This document shows positions 27,186 through 36,451 of a stretch of DNA of 64,000 nt, piece after piece (position 1 is the first letter of the stretch; every line of letters starts with the position of its first letter). A program made the translations under genes and the position numbers. The notes under the pieces are model-generated. The model had not been told where the DNA came from. It worked only from the letters and a program-made list of their open reading frames with translations, and searched no databases. The stretch spans positions 62,001 to 126,000 of the forward strand of contig JAFLRR010000007.1 of assembly GCA_022511345.1 (NCBI GenBank). The letters run 5' to 3'. This DNA comes from Alistipes sp. (GTDB taxonomy: Bacteria; Bacteroidota; Bacteroidia; Bacteroidales; Rikenellaceae).

Positions 27186-29776
27186 TGTTACAAAGTATGA
27201 TACGACGACTCAAATGCTTGTTATTGGGCGCTGTGCTGCTGGCAGGTTTCGGCTGCACCAATACGTTCGATGACTACACTCCCGGCCCGGGCGAGAAGGC
27301 TGACAACTACGGAGTCTACTTCCCGCCGCAGGCCACCGGCACCACTCTCGAGCTCGAGCCCGAGAGCAGCACCGACGTCACCTACCGCGTGCACCGCACC
27401 CGCACCGACGGCGAGATCACCGTTCCGTGCCGCATAGAGGCCAGCGAGGAGAACATCTTCATCGTCTCCCCCATACGCTTCGCCGACGGCCAGCGCGAGA
27501 CCGATGTGCACATACAGTTCCCCCGCGCGCAGTTAGGCGTGGAGTATACGCTGACCATATCCATCGACGACCCGGCCTATGCCGCCACCTACGGAGGCAA
27601 CAGCACTTCGCTGACGCTGTCCGTAGTTCGAGCGGGCTGGAAGCTCATCGGCCAGGGACGCTGGCGCGACGACATCATCTCGTCCATCTACATCAGCGTT
27701 CCGAGCGCCAACGCCGAGGTGCCCGTCGACATCTACGAGCGCGAGGACCAGCCGGGCATGTACCGCATCAAGGTCTTCAACCAGGACTATGTCAAGGCCC
27801 TTTTCGACGGCTCGATAGCCTATGCCGCCGATGCCAACAACCGCACCATCATCGACGCCACCGACCCCTCGAAGGTATGGATTCCCATGCAGGACACCGG
27901 ACTTACGCTCGCCTCGGAGCAGGGCAGCATAATCATCGCCTCGAATGTCGACAAGATTTTCTCGATGGATGAGGCCGAAAGCCAGTACGGCACCCTCGAC
28001 GAGAACGGCGTAATCACCTTCCCCATCCACGGCGTCATAGCCCGCCTCACGGGCGTCGATGCCGAGGACGAGTGGCGCAGCGTCAACAGCTCGGGCATGC
28101 TCCGCATCATGCTTCCCGGCGCCCGTCTGTACGACTACTCCCTCGCCCTGGAGCGCAACGACCAGTCCGACGGCCGCATCGGCGTGGACATCACCTCCGG
28201 CCAGGATGTCAAAAACATCAAATACGCCCTGCTCGAGGGCCGCATGGACGAGGGCCAGGTGAGCCTTGCCGCCCAGAGCCTCGATGCCGGCGAGATGGAC
28301 TTCGACGGCGAGCTGAACCCTGCCGAGAACCACCTCGCGCTCAAGCCCGAGGCTACGGGTCTCTACACGCTCATATGCTGCACCTACAACGAGGCCGGCC
28401 AGATGCAGGACTACAAGTGGCTATCATTCGGCTACATCGCCGAAGGCGAAGATATTCCCGTGGTGCTCACCTTCGGTCTGGAGCAGACCAACGAGCAGGC
28501 CGGACAGGGCTACGACAAGAGCAACTCCGTGAAGTTCTACGCCTACGGCGAGGATATCCAGTCGCTGCGCTATGCCCTTCGCCGCGACGACCGCACCCCG
28601 CAGACGCTCACCGATGCCGAGATTATCGACAAATACGGCATCCGCATGAGTTCGTCGGAGCTGGCCTCCATCAACGCCGGCGCCTACCGCACGCTCTTCA
28701 CCGGCCTGAACGGCGAGCGTACCTACACGCTCTACATCGAGGCCGACAACGGCTACCACTCCCAGATTTTCAAGCAGAGCGTCACCACCGAGGGCCCGTA
28801 CAACCCGCTTCTCGACGGCTGGTCGTGGAACGATTTCCGACCCGTCAACCCGTCGCTCTACAAGAACACCATCCTCACCACGACCTACAACCTCTACGGC
28901 TTCGACCTGCTCGACACCTCGGGCCGCATGAAGTTCCTGGGCGAGGTCAACGTCTTCGACGAGGACGACGGCCACAGCTATGACGACCTGCTCAACATCC
29001 GCGGAATCATGAGCAGCATCGAAATCGACGACGGCATGGGCGAGGACGAGTTCCACAAGCGCCACCTGATTCCCGCCACGGACAAGATGCTGCCGGGAGG
29101 CTACGACCTCTACAGCGTCTACCAGAGCCCCAAATACGGACTCTTCGGCATCGGCAGCGGCGCCATGGAGTATCAGAACAACGGCACGCACTACGACGAG
29201 TCCATCTACATGATTTACTACGCCGAGGAGACCCTCAGCGGCTACATAGGCAACACCGTCTACGGCAATCTCTACGGCATGGTGGCCGGCGAAGTGGCCG
29301 ACGGATGCCTCGCCATTACGCCCAACCCGGGCTATGCCGCCGAGTCCATGACCTGCCGCTTCATGGGCTTCGTGGGCCAGAAGTCGACCTTCGCGCTCTA
29401 CCTCAACCTGGTTCTGGTGGACAAGAGCACCGATATCGGCCTGCCGAAGAATCCGCCCACGATAAACGAGGCGCTCAACCAGACCTACGAGAGCGAGGAT
29501 GGCGAATCGACAACCCCGTGGTCGCAGCCGCTCAACTTCGTCGAGGTCGACAGCAACATCATACCCTATACGCAGAGTATCAGGGAGTGTCTGCAGCTCC
29601 ACAACCGCAACATCTACGCCTATCCTTCCGTTCCGGCCCTTCCGGAGAAGATCAAGAAGGCCCGGGCCGATGTCGAGCAGAGCTCAGGCAGCGCCTCCAA
29701 CGGCGAGATGCCTGCCGAGCGCATGACGCTCCGCAAGGATGCCGCAATCAGAAGCGGACTCAAGCTCCGTCACTGA
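27185..29776 (+). CDS. third-gene surface lipoprotein of the SusCD operon
   Basis: An 863-residue lipoprotein whose ATG overlaps the SusD stop (TAATG), indicating translational coupling. The signal peptide ends in the lipobox LAGFGC, and the mature protein begins CTNTFDDYTPG, acidic as for exported lipoproteins. An N-terminal beta domain (about 45-145) resembles the Calx-beta-like domains common in such proteins (VHIQFPRAQLGVEYTLTISI). A domain starting GWKLIGQGRWRDD follows, then two Fn3/Ig-like modules and a long C-terminal region without recognised homology. By position it takes the SusE/SusF role of an accessory ligand-binding protein. Specific function unknown. Confidence 0.8.
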   Translation: MLQSMIRRLKCLLLGAVLLAGFGCTNTFDDYTPGPGEKADNYGVYFPPQATGTTLELEPESSTDVTYRVHRTRTDGEITVPCRIEASEENIFIVSPIRFADGQRETDVHIQFPRAQLGVEYTLTISIDDPAYAATYGGNSTSLTLSVVRAGWKLIGQGRWRDDIISSIYISVPSANAEVPVDIYEREDQPGMYRIKVFNQDYVKALFDGSIAYAADANNRTIIDATDPSKVWIPMQDTGLTLASEQGSIIIASNVDKIFSMDEAESQYGTLDENGVITFPIHGVIARLTGVDAEDEWRSVNSSGMLRIMLPGARLYDYSLALERNDQSDGRIGVDITSGQDVKNIKYALLEGRMDEGQVSLAAQSLDAGEMDFDGELNPAENHLALKPEATGLYTLICCTYNEAGQMQDYKWLSFGYIAEGEDIPVVLTFGLEQTNEQAGQGYDKSNSVKFYAYGEDIQSLRYALRRDDRTPQTLTDAEIIDKYGIRMSSSELASINAGAYRTLFTGLNGERTYTLYIEADNGYHSQIFKQSVTTEGPYNPLLDGWSWNDFRPVNPSLYKNTILTTTYNLYGFDLLDTSGRMKFLGEVNVFDEDDGHSYDDLLNIRGIMSSIEIDDGMGEDEFHKRHLIPATDKMLPGGYDLYSVYQSPKYGLFGIGSGAMEYQNNGTHYDESIYMIYYAEETLSGYIGNTVYGNLYGMVAGEVADGCLAITPNPGYAAESMTCRFMGFVGQKSTFALYLNLVLVDKSTDIGLPKNPPTINEALNQTYESEDGESTTPWSQPLNFVEVDSNIIPYTQSIRECLQLHNRNIYAYPSVPALPEKIKKARADVEQSSGSASNGEMPAERMTLRKDAAIRSGLKLRH

Positions 29777-29813
29777 ACCGACAAACAAAAGTGAATCAAA
29801 CAAACCACGAATT

Positions 29814-31865
29814 ATGTTTCTGAACCGAAAAATAGCGATTCTGGCGACCGTGTCTCTGACGGCGGGATGGATTTTCAGCGCCTGCTCGACCGACACAGTC
29901 GACGATACGCAGCTGCCCGCCCCGGAGCTCTCCGGCAAAATAGCCAACACTGCGCAGGATGCCCAGCAGGGAGTGCTGCTGGTCAAGTTCGACCAGCAGG
30001 CCATACCCCTCATCGAGGAGCATGCCGCGCATGCCACCCGCTCCGATGCCGCCACCCGCTCGGGCATACACTCAGTAGACTGCATACTCGACCAGATAGG
30101 CGTCACGTCGTTCAGCCGCGTCTTTCCCGTCGGCAAAGAGGAGGAGCGCACGCGCGCAGCAGGCCTTCACCGCTGGTATCTGCTCAACTTCGCACCCGAA
30201 ACCGACCTCGACCTGGCGGCATCCATGCTGGCCGGCGTGGCCGATATTTCGACCATACAGTACAACACTCGCGTCTACAAAACCTACGACGGAACAGTCT
30301 ATCCGCTTCCCGACGAGCCTCTGCCCGCGAGTCGCGCCATGACGCCCTACCCCTTCAATGACCCGCAGCTCTTCTGGCAGTGGCACTACATCAACAACGG
30401 CGATTTGGCCATATCCGAGAACGCCTATGCCGGCGCCGACATCAACGCGGCCGAGGCGTGGAAGCTCACGGCCGGCGACCCGCGCGTGATTGTCGCCATC
30501 GTCGACGGCGGCGTGAAGCACTCGCACCCCGACCTTGCGGCCAACATGTGGGTGAATCTGGCCGAGCTGAACGGACAGCCCGGCGTCGACGATGACAACA
30601 ACGGCTACGTCGACGACATCTACGGCTACAACTTCGTCACCGACAGCGGCCAGATAACCTGGAACGCCAAGGGCGACGACAGCCACGGCACCCACGTTGC
30701 CGGCACTGTCGCTGCCGTCAACAACAACGGCGTGGGCGTTGCCGGCGTTGCCGGCGGCACGGGACACGGCGACGGCGTGCGAATCATGTCGTGCCAGATA
30801 TTCGCCGGCCAGCAGGATTCGGGCGACTACCAGACGGCGCTGGCCATCAAGTACGCCGCCGACATGGGAGCCTCCATTCTGCAGTGCTCCTACGGCATGA
30901 CCGTCTCCTACTACTCCGACAGCCAGTTCGAGCAGGTCGAGCCGCTCGTGGTCGACGCGCTCAAATACTTCCAGTCCAAGAGCAACTGCGACGCCATCGA
31001 CGGCGGCCTGGTCATCTACGCCTCGGGCAACTACTCGCAGCCCCAGTCCTCCTATCCCGGCGCCTACCGCAACGTGATTTCGGTCACGGCCTTCGGTGTC
31101 GACTACCTCCCGGCCTACTACACCAACTACCACCTCGGCTGCAACATAGCGGCTCCGGGCGGCGAGATTGTGGGCTCGGTCCGCGGCGGCGTTCTGTCGA
31201 CCGTCTGCTCCGAGGTCGACGCGGCCGGCGAGGACTACGGCTACATCCAGGGCACCTCTATGGCCTGCCCCCATGTCTCGGGCGTCGCGGCGTTGGGTCT
31301 CTCCTATGCTCTCAAGCGCGGCAAGCGCTTCACCCGCGAGGAGTTCACCAACATGCTGCTCACCTCGGTCAACGACATCGACAGCCGCATGGAGGGCGTC
31401 AAGACCACCTACGGCACGACCATGGACCTCGAGAACGACTATCGCGGCGAGATGGGCACCGGCGCCATCGACGCCTTCCGCCTGCTGATGCAGGTCGAGG
31501 GCACGCCCTGCATCACCCTTGCCCGCGGAGCCGAGCAGCGCATAGCCCTGCAGGAGCACTTCGGCGGCGGTTCGGACAACCTCACCTATATCGAGGAGGG
31601 CACGGGCTCCGGCGCCAGCCCGCTGGAGACCTTCGGCGCCGAGATGTCCGCAGAGGATATGCAGAAGCTCGGAGTGGCAGAGAACCCGCGCATCTCCAAC
31701 GGCCGACTGGTCATAAGATGCGCGAATGCGGGCTGCGCCAAAATCAAGATTCGCGCCATCGCCGGCGGCAAACGTGTCGGCACGGGCGAGTGGATCGGCG
31801 GCATTCCGGTAGTCAAGGAGATAGCCTTGGTGGTCCGCGACACTGACAGCAAACGTTGGATGTAA
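29814..31865 (+). CDS. S8 family (subtilisin-like) serine protease lipoprotein
   Basis: A 683-residue lipoprotein protease. The true start is MFLNRK at 29814, giving the signal peptide and lipobox FSAC. The longer open frame upstream overlaps the previous gene. An N-terminal propeptide/inhibitor-like region (about 45-175; GVLLVKFDQQAIPLIEEHA) precedes the catalytic domain. The triad is complete: Asp231 in AIVDGG, His291 in DSHGTHVAGT, Ser482 in QGTSMACPHVSG, with the oxyanion-hole Asn in YASGNY. A 150-residue C-terminal beta-like domain follows. It lies 37 bp after the third-gene lipoprotein, and the next gene starts 14 bp later, so it belongs to the operon. It probably cuts proteins at the cell surface and feeds SusCD with peptides (inference). 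Confidence 0.9.
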   Translation: MFLNRKIAILATVSLTAGWIFSACSTDTVDDTQLPAPELSGKIANTAQDAQQGVLLVKFDQQAIPLIEEHAAHATRSDAATRSGIHSVDCILDQIGVTSFSRVFPVGKEEERTRAAGLHRWYLLNFAPETDLDLAASMLAGVADISTIQYNTRVYKTYDGTVYPLPDEPLPASRAMTPYPFNDPQLFWQWHYINNGDLAISENAYAGADINAAEAWKLTAGDPRVIVAIVDGGVKHSHPDLAANMWVNLAELNGQPGVDDDNNGYVDDIYGYNFVTDSGQITWNAKGDDSHGTHVAGTVAAVNNNGVGVAGVAGGTGHGDGVRIMSCQIFAGQQDSGDYQTALAIKYAADMGASILQCSYGMTVSYYSDSQFEQVEPLVVDALKYFQSKSNCDAIDGGLVIYASGNYSQPQSSYPGAYRNVISVTAFGVDYLPAYYTNYHLGCNIAAPGGEIVGSVRGGVLSTVCSEVDAAGEDYGYIQGTSMACPHVSGVAALGLSYALKRGKRFTREEFTNMLLTSVNDIDSRMEGVKTTYGTTMDLENDYRGEMGTGAIDAFRLLMQVEGTPCITLARGAEQRIALQEHFGGGSDNLTYIEEGTGSGASPLETFGAEMSAEDMQKLGVAENPRISNGRLVIRCANAGCAKIKIRAIAGGKRVGTGEWIGGIPVVKEIALVVRDTDSKRWM

Positions 31866-31879
31866 AACAGAATCTACAG

Positions 31880-32347
31880 ATGAAAGCATACAAATCACTC
31901 TTCATGGCTGCGGCCTGCTGTCTGGCCGCCATGTTCTTCGGATGCAGCAAATCGTCCGGCGACGAAAATCCGGCGGCCGCACCCCTGGTCGGCGAGTGGC
32001 GTCTGGACGCATGGAATGACGAGCTTGTCACCGATTTCAGCATCTACCTGAAGCTCGAGGCCTCGGGCCGTTTCGAATTGTACCAGCAGCTCGAGCACGG
32101 CTATTACGAACGCTTCGACGGCCGGTACAGCGCCGACGGCGGCGTGCTTACGGGCGTCTACAGCGACGGCGAGCCGTGGCAGCGCTACGACTACGCACTC
32201 GAGAGCAACGGCGCGCGGCTGGTTCTCACGGCGCAGGGCGGCGACCGTATCCGAAGCGTCTATGTCAAGACATCCATTCCGTCGGATATCGTTGTCGTCG
32301 AGCCCTCTGCGGCTTTGACCGCATCCTCCCGACGCCGAATATTCTGA
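31880..32347 (+). CDS. small lipocalin-like lipoprotein
   Basis: A 155-residue lipoprotein. The ATG at 31880 gives the signal peptide MKAYKSLFMAAACCLAAM and lipobox FFGC, with mature CSKSSGDENP. The body starts LVGEWRLDAWND and continues with alternating strands (GRFELYQQLEHGYYERFDGRY, GVLTGVYSDGE), a pattern of lipocalin-like domains common in Bacteroidetes lipoproteins. It is the last gene of the locus before a strong terminator. Ligand unknown. Confidence 0.8.
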   Translation: MKAYKSLFMAAACCLAAMFFGCSKSSGDENPAAAPLVGEWRLDAWNDELVTDFSIYLKLEASGRFELYQQLEHGYYERFDGRYSADGGVLTGVYSDGEPWQRYDYALESNGARLVLTAQGGDRIRSVYVKTSIPSDIVVVEPSAALTASSRRRIF

Positions 32348-32381
32348 CATATTCGACCCTTAGCAGGCAGAGCCTACTCGA

Positions 32382-32409
32382 AAGCGCCGCAGTTGCGGCG
32401 CTTTTTTTT
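32382..32409 (+). terminator. terminator closing the Sus-like/protease locus
   Basis: AAGCGCCGC and GCGGCGCTT (32382-32390, 32395-32403) with a 4-base loop run straight into eight T. It is a textbook intrinsic terminator. Confidence 0.92.
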
Positions 32410-32570
32410 GCAAAAATTAGCAATTTTCATCGCTGCGAGGCTGCGCCATAATTTTGAATTCAGAATTGCGGAACACAGCTCGGGCTGAAGACTGCGGATA
32501 TCGCTGTCAACAGCGGGCCTCCGCGGACGGAGGCTTCGGCCCGCGCGACTCAGAGTGTCGCTGAAATGCA
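32410..32570. other. gene-free stretch with competing hairpins
   Basis: No gene is seen. GCCTCCG/CGGAGGC (32517-32523, 32528-32534) is a short hairpin. CGGGCTGAAG at 32480-32489 can alternatively pair with CTTCGGCCCG at 32534-32543 with one wobble. It lies between two terminators. Confidence 0.45.
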
Positions 32571-32607
32571 AAAAAACAAGCGACGGCGATTTTCATCGTC
32601 GTCGCTT
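32571..32607 (-). terminator. terminator after rplT
   Basis: AAGCGACGGCGA (32578-32589) pairs with TCGTCGTCGCTT (32596-32607) with one wobble. On the minus strand the stem is followed by GTTTTTT, 36 bases after the rplT stop. Confidence 0.85.
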
Positions 32608-32643
32608 TTCATCCGTCATGCGGCACGGCCGCACTCGGGAATG

Positions 32644-32988
32644 CTATTTAACTGCATTAACTATTGCCTCGAATGCCTTCGGCTCGTTCATTGCCAGGTC
32701 GGCCAGAACCTTGCGGTTGAGCTCGATGCCCTTGGCGTTGAGTTTGCCGATAAACTGCGAATAGGTCAGACCGTAGGCGCGGACACCTGCGTTGATACGG
32801 GTAATCCACAGCGAACGGAAGTTCCTCTTCTTGAGACGGCGGTGCGCATAAGCGAACTGCAGACCCTTCTCGACGGTATTTTTCGCTACCGTCCATACGT
32901 TTCCCCTTGAACCAAAGTTACCCTTGGCAAGTTTCAAAACCTTCTTTCTTCTTGCGCGTGACGCAACTGCGTTGACTGAACGTGGCAT
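32644..32988 (-). CDS. rplT: 50S ribosomal protein L20
   Basis: L20 is an early-assembly 23S rRNA-binding protein of the large subunit. The 114-residue sequence begins [20 protein letters not shown] and contains [21 protein letters not shown], both diagnostic. The start is MPRS at 32988, and the track start 12 codons upstream lies in the leader hairpin region. It is downstream of rpmI by 97 bp, a gap that contains a stable hairpin. Confidence 0.98.
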   Translation of the reverse strand: MPRSVNAVASRARRKKVLKLAKGNFGSRGNVWTVAKNTVEKGLQFAYAHRRLKKRNFRSLWITRINAGVRAYGLTYSQFIGKLNAKGIELNRKVLADLAMNEPKAFEAIVNAVK

Positions 32989-33005
32989 AGTGATAAAAGT
33001 TTTTT

Positions 33006-33044
33006 CCGAAGCTGTCAGCGACACGGTTCTCCCGTGTTCTTCGG
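33006..33044 (-). promoter_or_regulatory. hairpin in the rpmI-rplT spacer, possible L20 control element
   Basis: CCGAAG/CTTCGG (33006-33011, 33039-33044) encloses ACACGG/CCGTGT (33021-33026, 33032-33037), giving a two-part helix with an internal loop, 17 bases before rplT. L20 represses its own operon by binding leader structures in other bacteria. Whether this hairpin does so here is inference. Confidence 0.45.
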
Positions 33045-33085
33045 GGCTGATTCGCTCCGCGGTTAATTAATTGTCTTCCCGGAAA

Positions 33086-33280
33086 TTACTTTACGAGCAG
33101 ACGCTTGATTTTAGCCTCATCGGCTGCCGAAACGGTACCTGCATAGCAGAGGTTTCGCTTCTGTTTCTTAGTCTTTTTGGTCAGGATGTGACTGTGATAA
33201 GCGTGCTGACGCTTGATCTTACCTGTGCCGGTGAAAGTAAAACGCTTCTTTGCAGCGGCATTTGTTTTCATTTTAGGCAT
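33086..33280 (-). CDS. rpmI: 50S ribosomal protein L35
   Basis: L35 is a 64-residue basic large-subunit protein, recognised by [24 protein letters not shown] and KTKKQKRNL. It has its own promoter 34 bases upstream and is followed by rplT. The usual first gene of this cluster, infC, is absent: upstream lies a divergent glycosidase. Confidence 0.98.
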   Translation of the reverse strand: MPKMKTNAAAKKRFTFTGTGKIKRQHAYHSHILTKKTKKQKRNLCYAGTVSAADEAKIKRLLVK

Positions 33281-33314
33281 TTCAGCAAAACGTTAATTAG
33301 TTAAACATAGCCCG

Positions 33315-33344
33315 CAAAGATATGAATAAATCGGCAAACGCCAA
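33315..33344 (-). promoter_or_regulatory. promoter for rpmI-rplT
   Basis: On the minus strand TTG (33344-33342), a 19-base spacer and TATCTTTG (33322-33315) form a canonical Bacteroidetes promoter. Confidence 0.75.
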
Positions 33345-33378
33345 TAAAAAGACGCAAAAAAATTAACCCCGGCCGCTG

Positions 33379-33411
33379 TTGCGGCTTTTCCGCGAATTAT
33401 CGCTATCTTTG
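33379..33411 (+). promoter_or_regulatory. promoter for the GH2 lipoprotein gene
   Basis: TATCTTTG at 33404-33411 is an exact -7 box 21 bases before the ATG. A TTG at 33379-33381 lies 22 bases upstream of it, slightly far. Confidence 0.6.
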
Positions 33412-33432
33412 GAGTAACAAAACCGACCTGAA

Positions 33433-35889
33433 ATGATACGTACACTGCTTTTTGCCGCCGCCTGGGCGGCTCTGCTCACGCTTGCGGGATGCCGCGGCGG
33501 GAGCTCCCCGCGCACCGAGACACTGCTCGAGAGCGGCTGGCGATTCCATGCCGGCGAGGCCGAAGGCGCTGCCGCGACACAATTCGACGACAGCGCCTGG
33601 CAGGAGGTGACCGTACCCCACGACTGGGCAATATACGGACCCTTCGACAGCGGCAACGACCGCCAGACGGTGGCCATAGTCCAAAACTTCGAGACCGAGG
33701 CAACATCAAAGACCGGCCGCACTGGAGGCCTGCCCTACGTGGGTGTGGGATGGTACCGCACGCACTTCGACGTGCCCGGATTCGGCGACGACAAATCGGT
33801 CATGCTCGTATTCGACGGAGCCATGAGCGAGGCCCGCGTCTCTGTCAACGGCACCGAGGCGGCATTCCATCCATACGGCTACAGCACCTTCGCGTGCGAT
33901 GTCAGCCATCTGATAAATCCCGGCGGCCGCGACAACGTGCTGGCCGTAAGGCTCGAAAACCGGCCCGAGTCGTCGCGCTGGTATCCCGGTGCGGGTCTCT
34001 ACCGCAACGTGCACCTGATCACTTCGGGCCGCGTGCGGATACCTTTCGGAGGCATATTCATAACAACGCCCCAGGCTGGTTCAGAGGCTGCCACGGTCGA
34101 GGTCTCCGTAGAGATTCCCGAGGCTGAGGGCTCGCTGAGCCTCTCGACGCGCATAGTAGACGCCGCGGGACGCACCGTGGCGCAGGCAGAGAGCCCCGCC
34201 GTCAGCGGCAGCCGCACGGTTCTGCGGCTCGAGGTTCCCGCGCCGGCCCTCTGGTCGCCCGAGACGCCTAACCTCTACCATGCCGTCACCTCGCTCGCGG
34301 TAGACGGACGCGAGAGCGACCGCAGCACAGACCGCTTCGGCATCCGCACCATAGACTTCACGCCCGAACACGGCTTCCGCCTGAACGGCATGCAGCGCAA
34401 GATACGCGGCGTATGCAACCACCACGACCTCGGCCCGCTGGGTGCCGCTGTCAACGTCGCAGCGCTGCGGCGCCAGCTCACGATGCTCAAGGATATGGGC
34501 TGCGACGCCATACGCACGGCACACAACATGCCGGCGCCCGAGCTTGTCAGGCTGTGCGATGAGATGGGATTCATGATGATGATCGAACCATTCGACGAGT
34601 GGGACATCGCCAAGTGCCGCAACGGCTACCACCGCTTTTTCGACGAGTGGGCCGAGCGCGACGTGGCCGGCATGGTCCGCCGCGACCGAAACTCGCCCTC
34701 GGTGATAATGTGGAGCATCGGCAACGAGGTTCCCAGCCAGTGCGCACCGGGCGGCAGCGCCACGGCCGCATTCCTGCGCGACATCTGCCACCGCGAGGAC
34801 CCCACGCGGCCCGTGACATGCGGCATGGACCAGGTCAAGTGCATCGCCGACAACGGATTCGGCGCCGAAATGGACATCCCAGGCTTCAACTACCGCCTGC
34901 ACGTATACGAATACGCCTACGAGCGGCTGCCCCAGGGCTTAGTGCTCGGCAGCGAGACCTCGTCGACCGTAAGCTCGCGCGGAGTATACAAGTTCCCCGT
35001 CGAGCGGCAGATGAACAAGGTGCACGACGATTTGCAGTGCTCCTCCTACGATGTGGAGTACTGCTGGTGGTCGAACCTCCCCGACGACGACTTTGCCATG
35101 TCCGACGACAAGCCGTGGGTCATAGGCCAGTTCGTATGGACCGGATTCGACTACCTGGGCGAGCCCACGCCATATGACGGACACTGGCCCAACCACAGCT
35201 CCATGTTCGGAATAATCGACCTGGCCTCGATTCCCAAGGACCGCTACTACCTCTACCGCAGCCTGTGGAACAGCTCCTCGCCCACGCTCCACGTGCTGCC
35301 GCACTGGACGTGGCCCGGCCGCGAGGGCGAGCTCACGCCCGTATTCGTCTACACCTCCTACCCCTCGGCCGAGCTGCTGGTAAACGGCCGCTCGCAAGGC
35401 ATCAGGAGCAAGAATTCAGACATGGAACCCGGCAGTCTCGGCCGCTACCGCCTCATATGGGACCACGTGCGCTATGAGCCGGGCGAGATTCGGGTGCGCG
35501 CTTTCGAGGCCGACGGCACGGTAGCGGCCGAGACCTCGCTCCGCACGGCCGGCGAGCCGGCGGCAATCAGGCTCGAGGCCGACCGCACGTGCATCGGGGC
35601 CGACGGCAAGGACCTGGCCTACATAACCGTAAGCATAGTCGACGCCGAGGGCAACCTCTGCCCGCACGAGGGCCGGGAGGTACGTTTCGAAGTCGAAGGC
35701 GCGGGCCGCTTCCGCGCCGCAGCCAACGGCAACCCCTCGTCGCTCGACCTGTTCCACCTGCCACGCATGCACGCCTTCAACGGAATGCTCACGGCAATAG
35801 TCCAGAGTTCGTGCAGCCGCGGCGGCATAACCCTCACCGCCTCGGCCGACGGACTGGAGCCTGCGAAGATAGAGCTCAGGGCCCAATAA
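33433..35889 (+). CDS. GH2 glycoside hydrolase lipoprotein (beta-galactosidase-like)
   Basis: An 818-residue family 2 glycosidase anchored as a lipoprotein (lipobox LAGC, Cys20). Domains in order are sugar-binding jelly roll (about 30-190; WRFHAGE, VPHDWAIYG, GWYRTHFDVP), Ig-like, TIM barrel, DUF4982-like and a C-terminal Ig-like domain with GKDLAYITVSIVD. The acid/base is Glu432 in WSIGNEVPSQ and the nucleophile Glu508 in LGSETSST. The short form with DUF4982 differs from the LacZ-type GH2 at 9.2 kb and is frequent in Bacteroides-group enzymes acting on host or plant beta-galactosides. Exact substrate unknown. It is monocistronic between its own promoter and a perfect terminator. Confidence 0.92.
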   Translation: MIRTLLFAAAWAALLTLAGCRGGSSPRTETLLESGWRFHAGEAEGAAATQFDDSAWQEVTVPHDWAIYGPFDSGNDRQTVAIVQNFETEATSKTGRTGGLPYVGVGWYRTHFDVPGFGDDKSVMLVFDGAMSEARVSVNGTEAAFHPYGYSTFACDVSHLINPGGRDNVLAVRLENRPESSRWYPGAGLYRNVHLITSGRVRIPFGGIFITTPQAGSEAATVEVSVEIPEAEGSLSLSTRIVDAAGRTVAQAESPAVSGSRTVLRLEVPAPALWSPETPNLYHAVTSLAVDGRESDRSTDRFGIRTIDFTPEHGFRLNGMQRKIRGVCNHHDLGPLGAAVNVAALRRQLTMLKDMGCDAIRTAHNMPAPELVRLCDEMGFMMMIEPFDEWDIAKCRNGYHRFFDEWAERDVAGMVRRDRNSPSVIMWSIGNEVPSQCAPGGSATAAFLRDICHREDPTRPVTCGMDQVKCIADNGFGAEMDIPGFNYRLHVYEYAYERLPQGLVLGSETSSTVSSRGVYKFPVERQMNKVHDDLQCSSYDVEYCWWSNLPDDDFAMSDDKPWVIGQFVWTGFDYLGEPTPYDGHWPNHSSMFGIIDLASIPKDRYYLYRSLWNSSSPTLHVLPHWTWPGREGELTPVFVYTSYPSAELLVNGRSQGIRSKNSDMEPGSLGRYRLIWDHVRYEPGEIRVRAFEADGTVAAETSLRTAGEPAAIRLEADRTCIGADGKDLAYITVSIVDAEGNLCPHEGREVRFEVEGAGRFRAAANGNPSSLDLFHLPRMHAFNGMLTAIVQSSCSRGGITLTASADGLEPAKIELRAQ

Positions 35890-35893
35890 AGTA

Positions 35894-35931
35894 CGGGGCC
35901 GGCATCATTGGATGCCGGCCCCGAATCTTTT
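35894..35931. terminator. terminator after the GH2 lipoprotein gene
   Basis: CGGGGCCGGCATC (35894-35906) and GATGCCGGCCCCG (35911-35923) form a perfect 13-bp stem with a 4-base loop, followed by AATCTTTT. It may also serve the convergent gene at 35945. Confidence 0.85.
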
Positions 35932-35944
35932 CACCGCAGCCGTC

Positions 35945-36361
35945 TTACTCGTCATAGCCAGTGACAGCCACGGGCACGGGAGTGTAGTGCGACGACTCGG
36001 ACGTGCCGACGATGCTGTCGACAATGTAGCGGGTGAATCCGCGCCACGGCAGCGCGCCGAAATACTCCTTGTAGTGGAGCTCCACCGTGCGGCCGCCCTG
36101 CAGCATCAGCTGCCGCGCCAGCTCGGGGTTGACCACCGAGAACTCGAATTCGTAGGACTGTATCGAGCCGGCCGTCTTGGAGCGTATTCCGCTCTGTATG
36201 AGTTTGCCTTCGTAGGTCTTGAATATCACACCCTTGTAGACCACATAGTTCAGCTCGCCGCTCTTGACGCCCTCGCCGAACACGAAGCAGTAACGCATGT
36301 ACATTCCTCCCGCCAGCAGCAGCACCGCCACCACAATGGCTATTTTCCAGAATCTTTTCAT
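35945..36361 (-). CDS. small anchored protein, family often mislabelled 6-phosphogluconate dehydrogenase
   Basis: A 138-residue protein with one N-terminal membrane helix (MKRFWKIAIVVAVLLLAGG). A soluble domain follows with VVYKGVIFKTYEGKL, SYEFEFSVVNPELARQL and ELHYKEYFGALPWRG. I recognise this pattern from Bacteroidales proteins that databases often name 6-phosphogluconate dehydrogenase. It has no Rossmann fold or catalytic residues of that enzyme, so the name should not be used. The start MKRFW at 36361 replaces the longer track frame. Function unknown; probably an inner-membrane-anchored periplasmic protein. Confidence 0.75.
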   Translation of the reverse strand: MKRFWKIAIVVAVLLLAGGMYMRYCFVFGEGVKSGELNYVVYKGVIFKTYEGKLIQSGIRSKTAGSIQSYEFEFSVVNPELARQLMLQGGRTVELHYKEYFGALPWRGFTRYIVDSIVGTSESSHYTPVPVAVTGYDE

Positions 36362-36451
36362 CGTCTTAAGTCTATCTTCAGCGCAAATATAGCAATTAAT
36401 CGCCACAACGGCACTTATGCGCGGCTGTTTTCATTGTTCGGTTAAAATCGC

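Noticed and set aside
35945..36361. 6-phosphogluconate dehydrogenase annotation
   Set aside because: The protein is 138 residues with one membrane helix and no Rossmann fold; the database name of relatives is an error.
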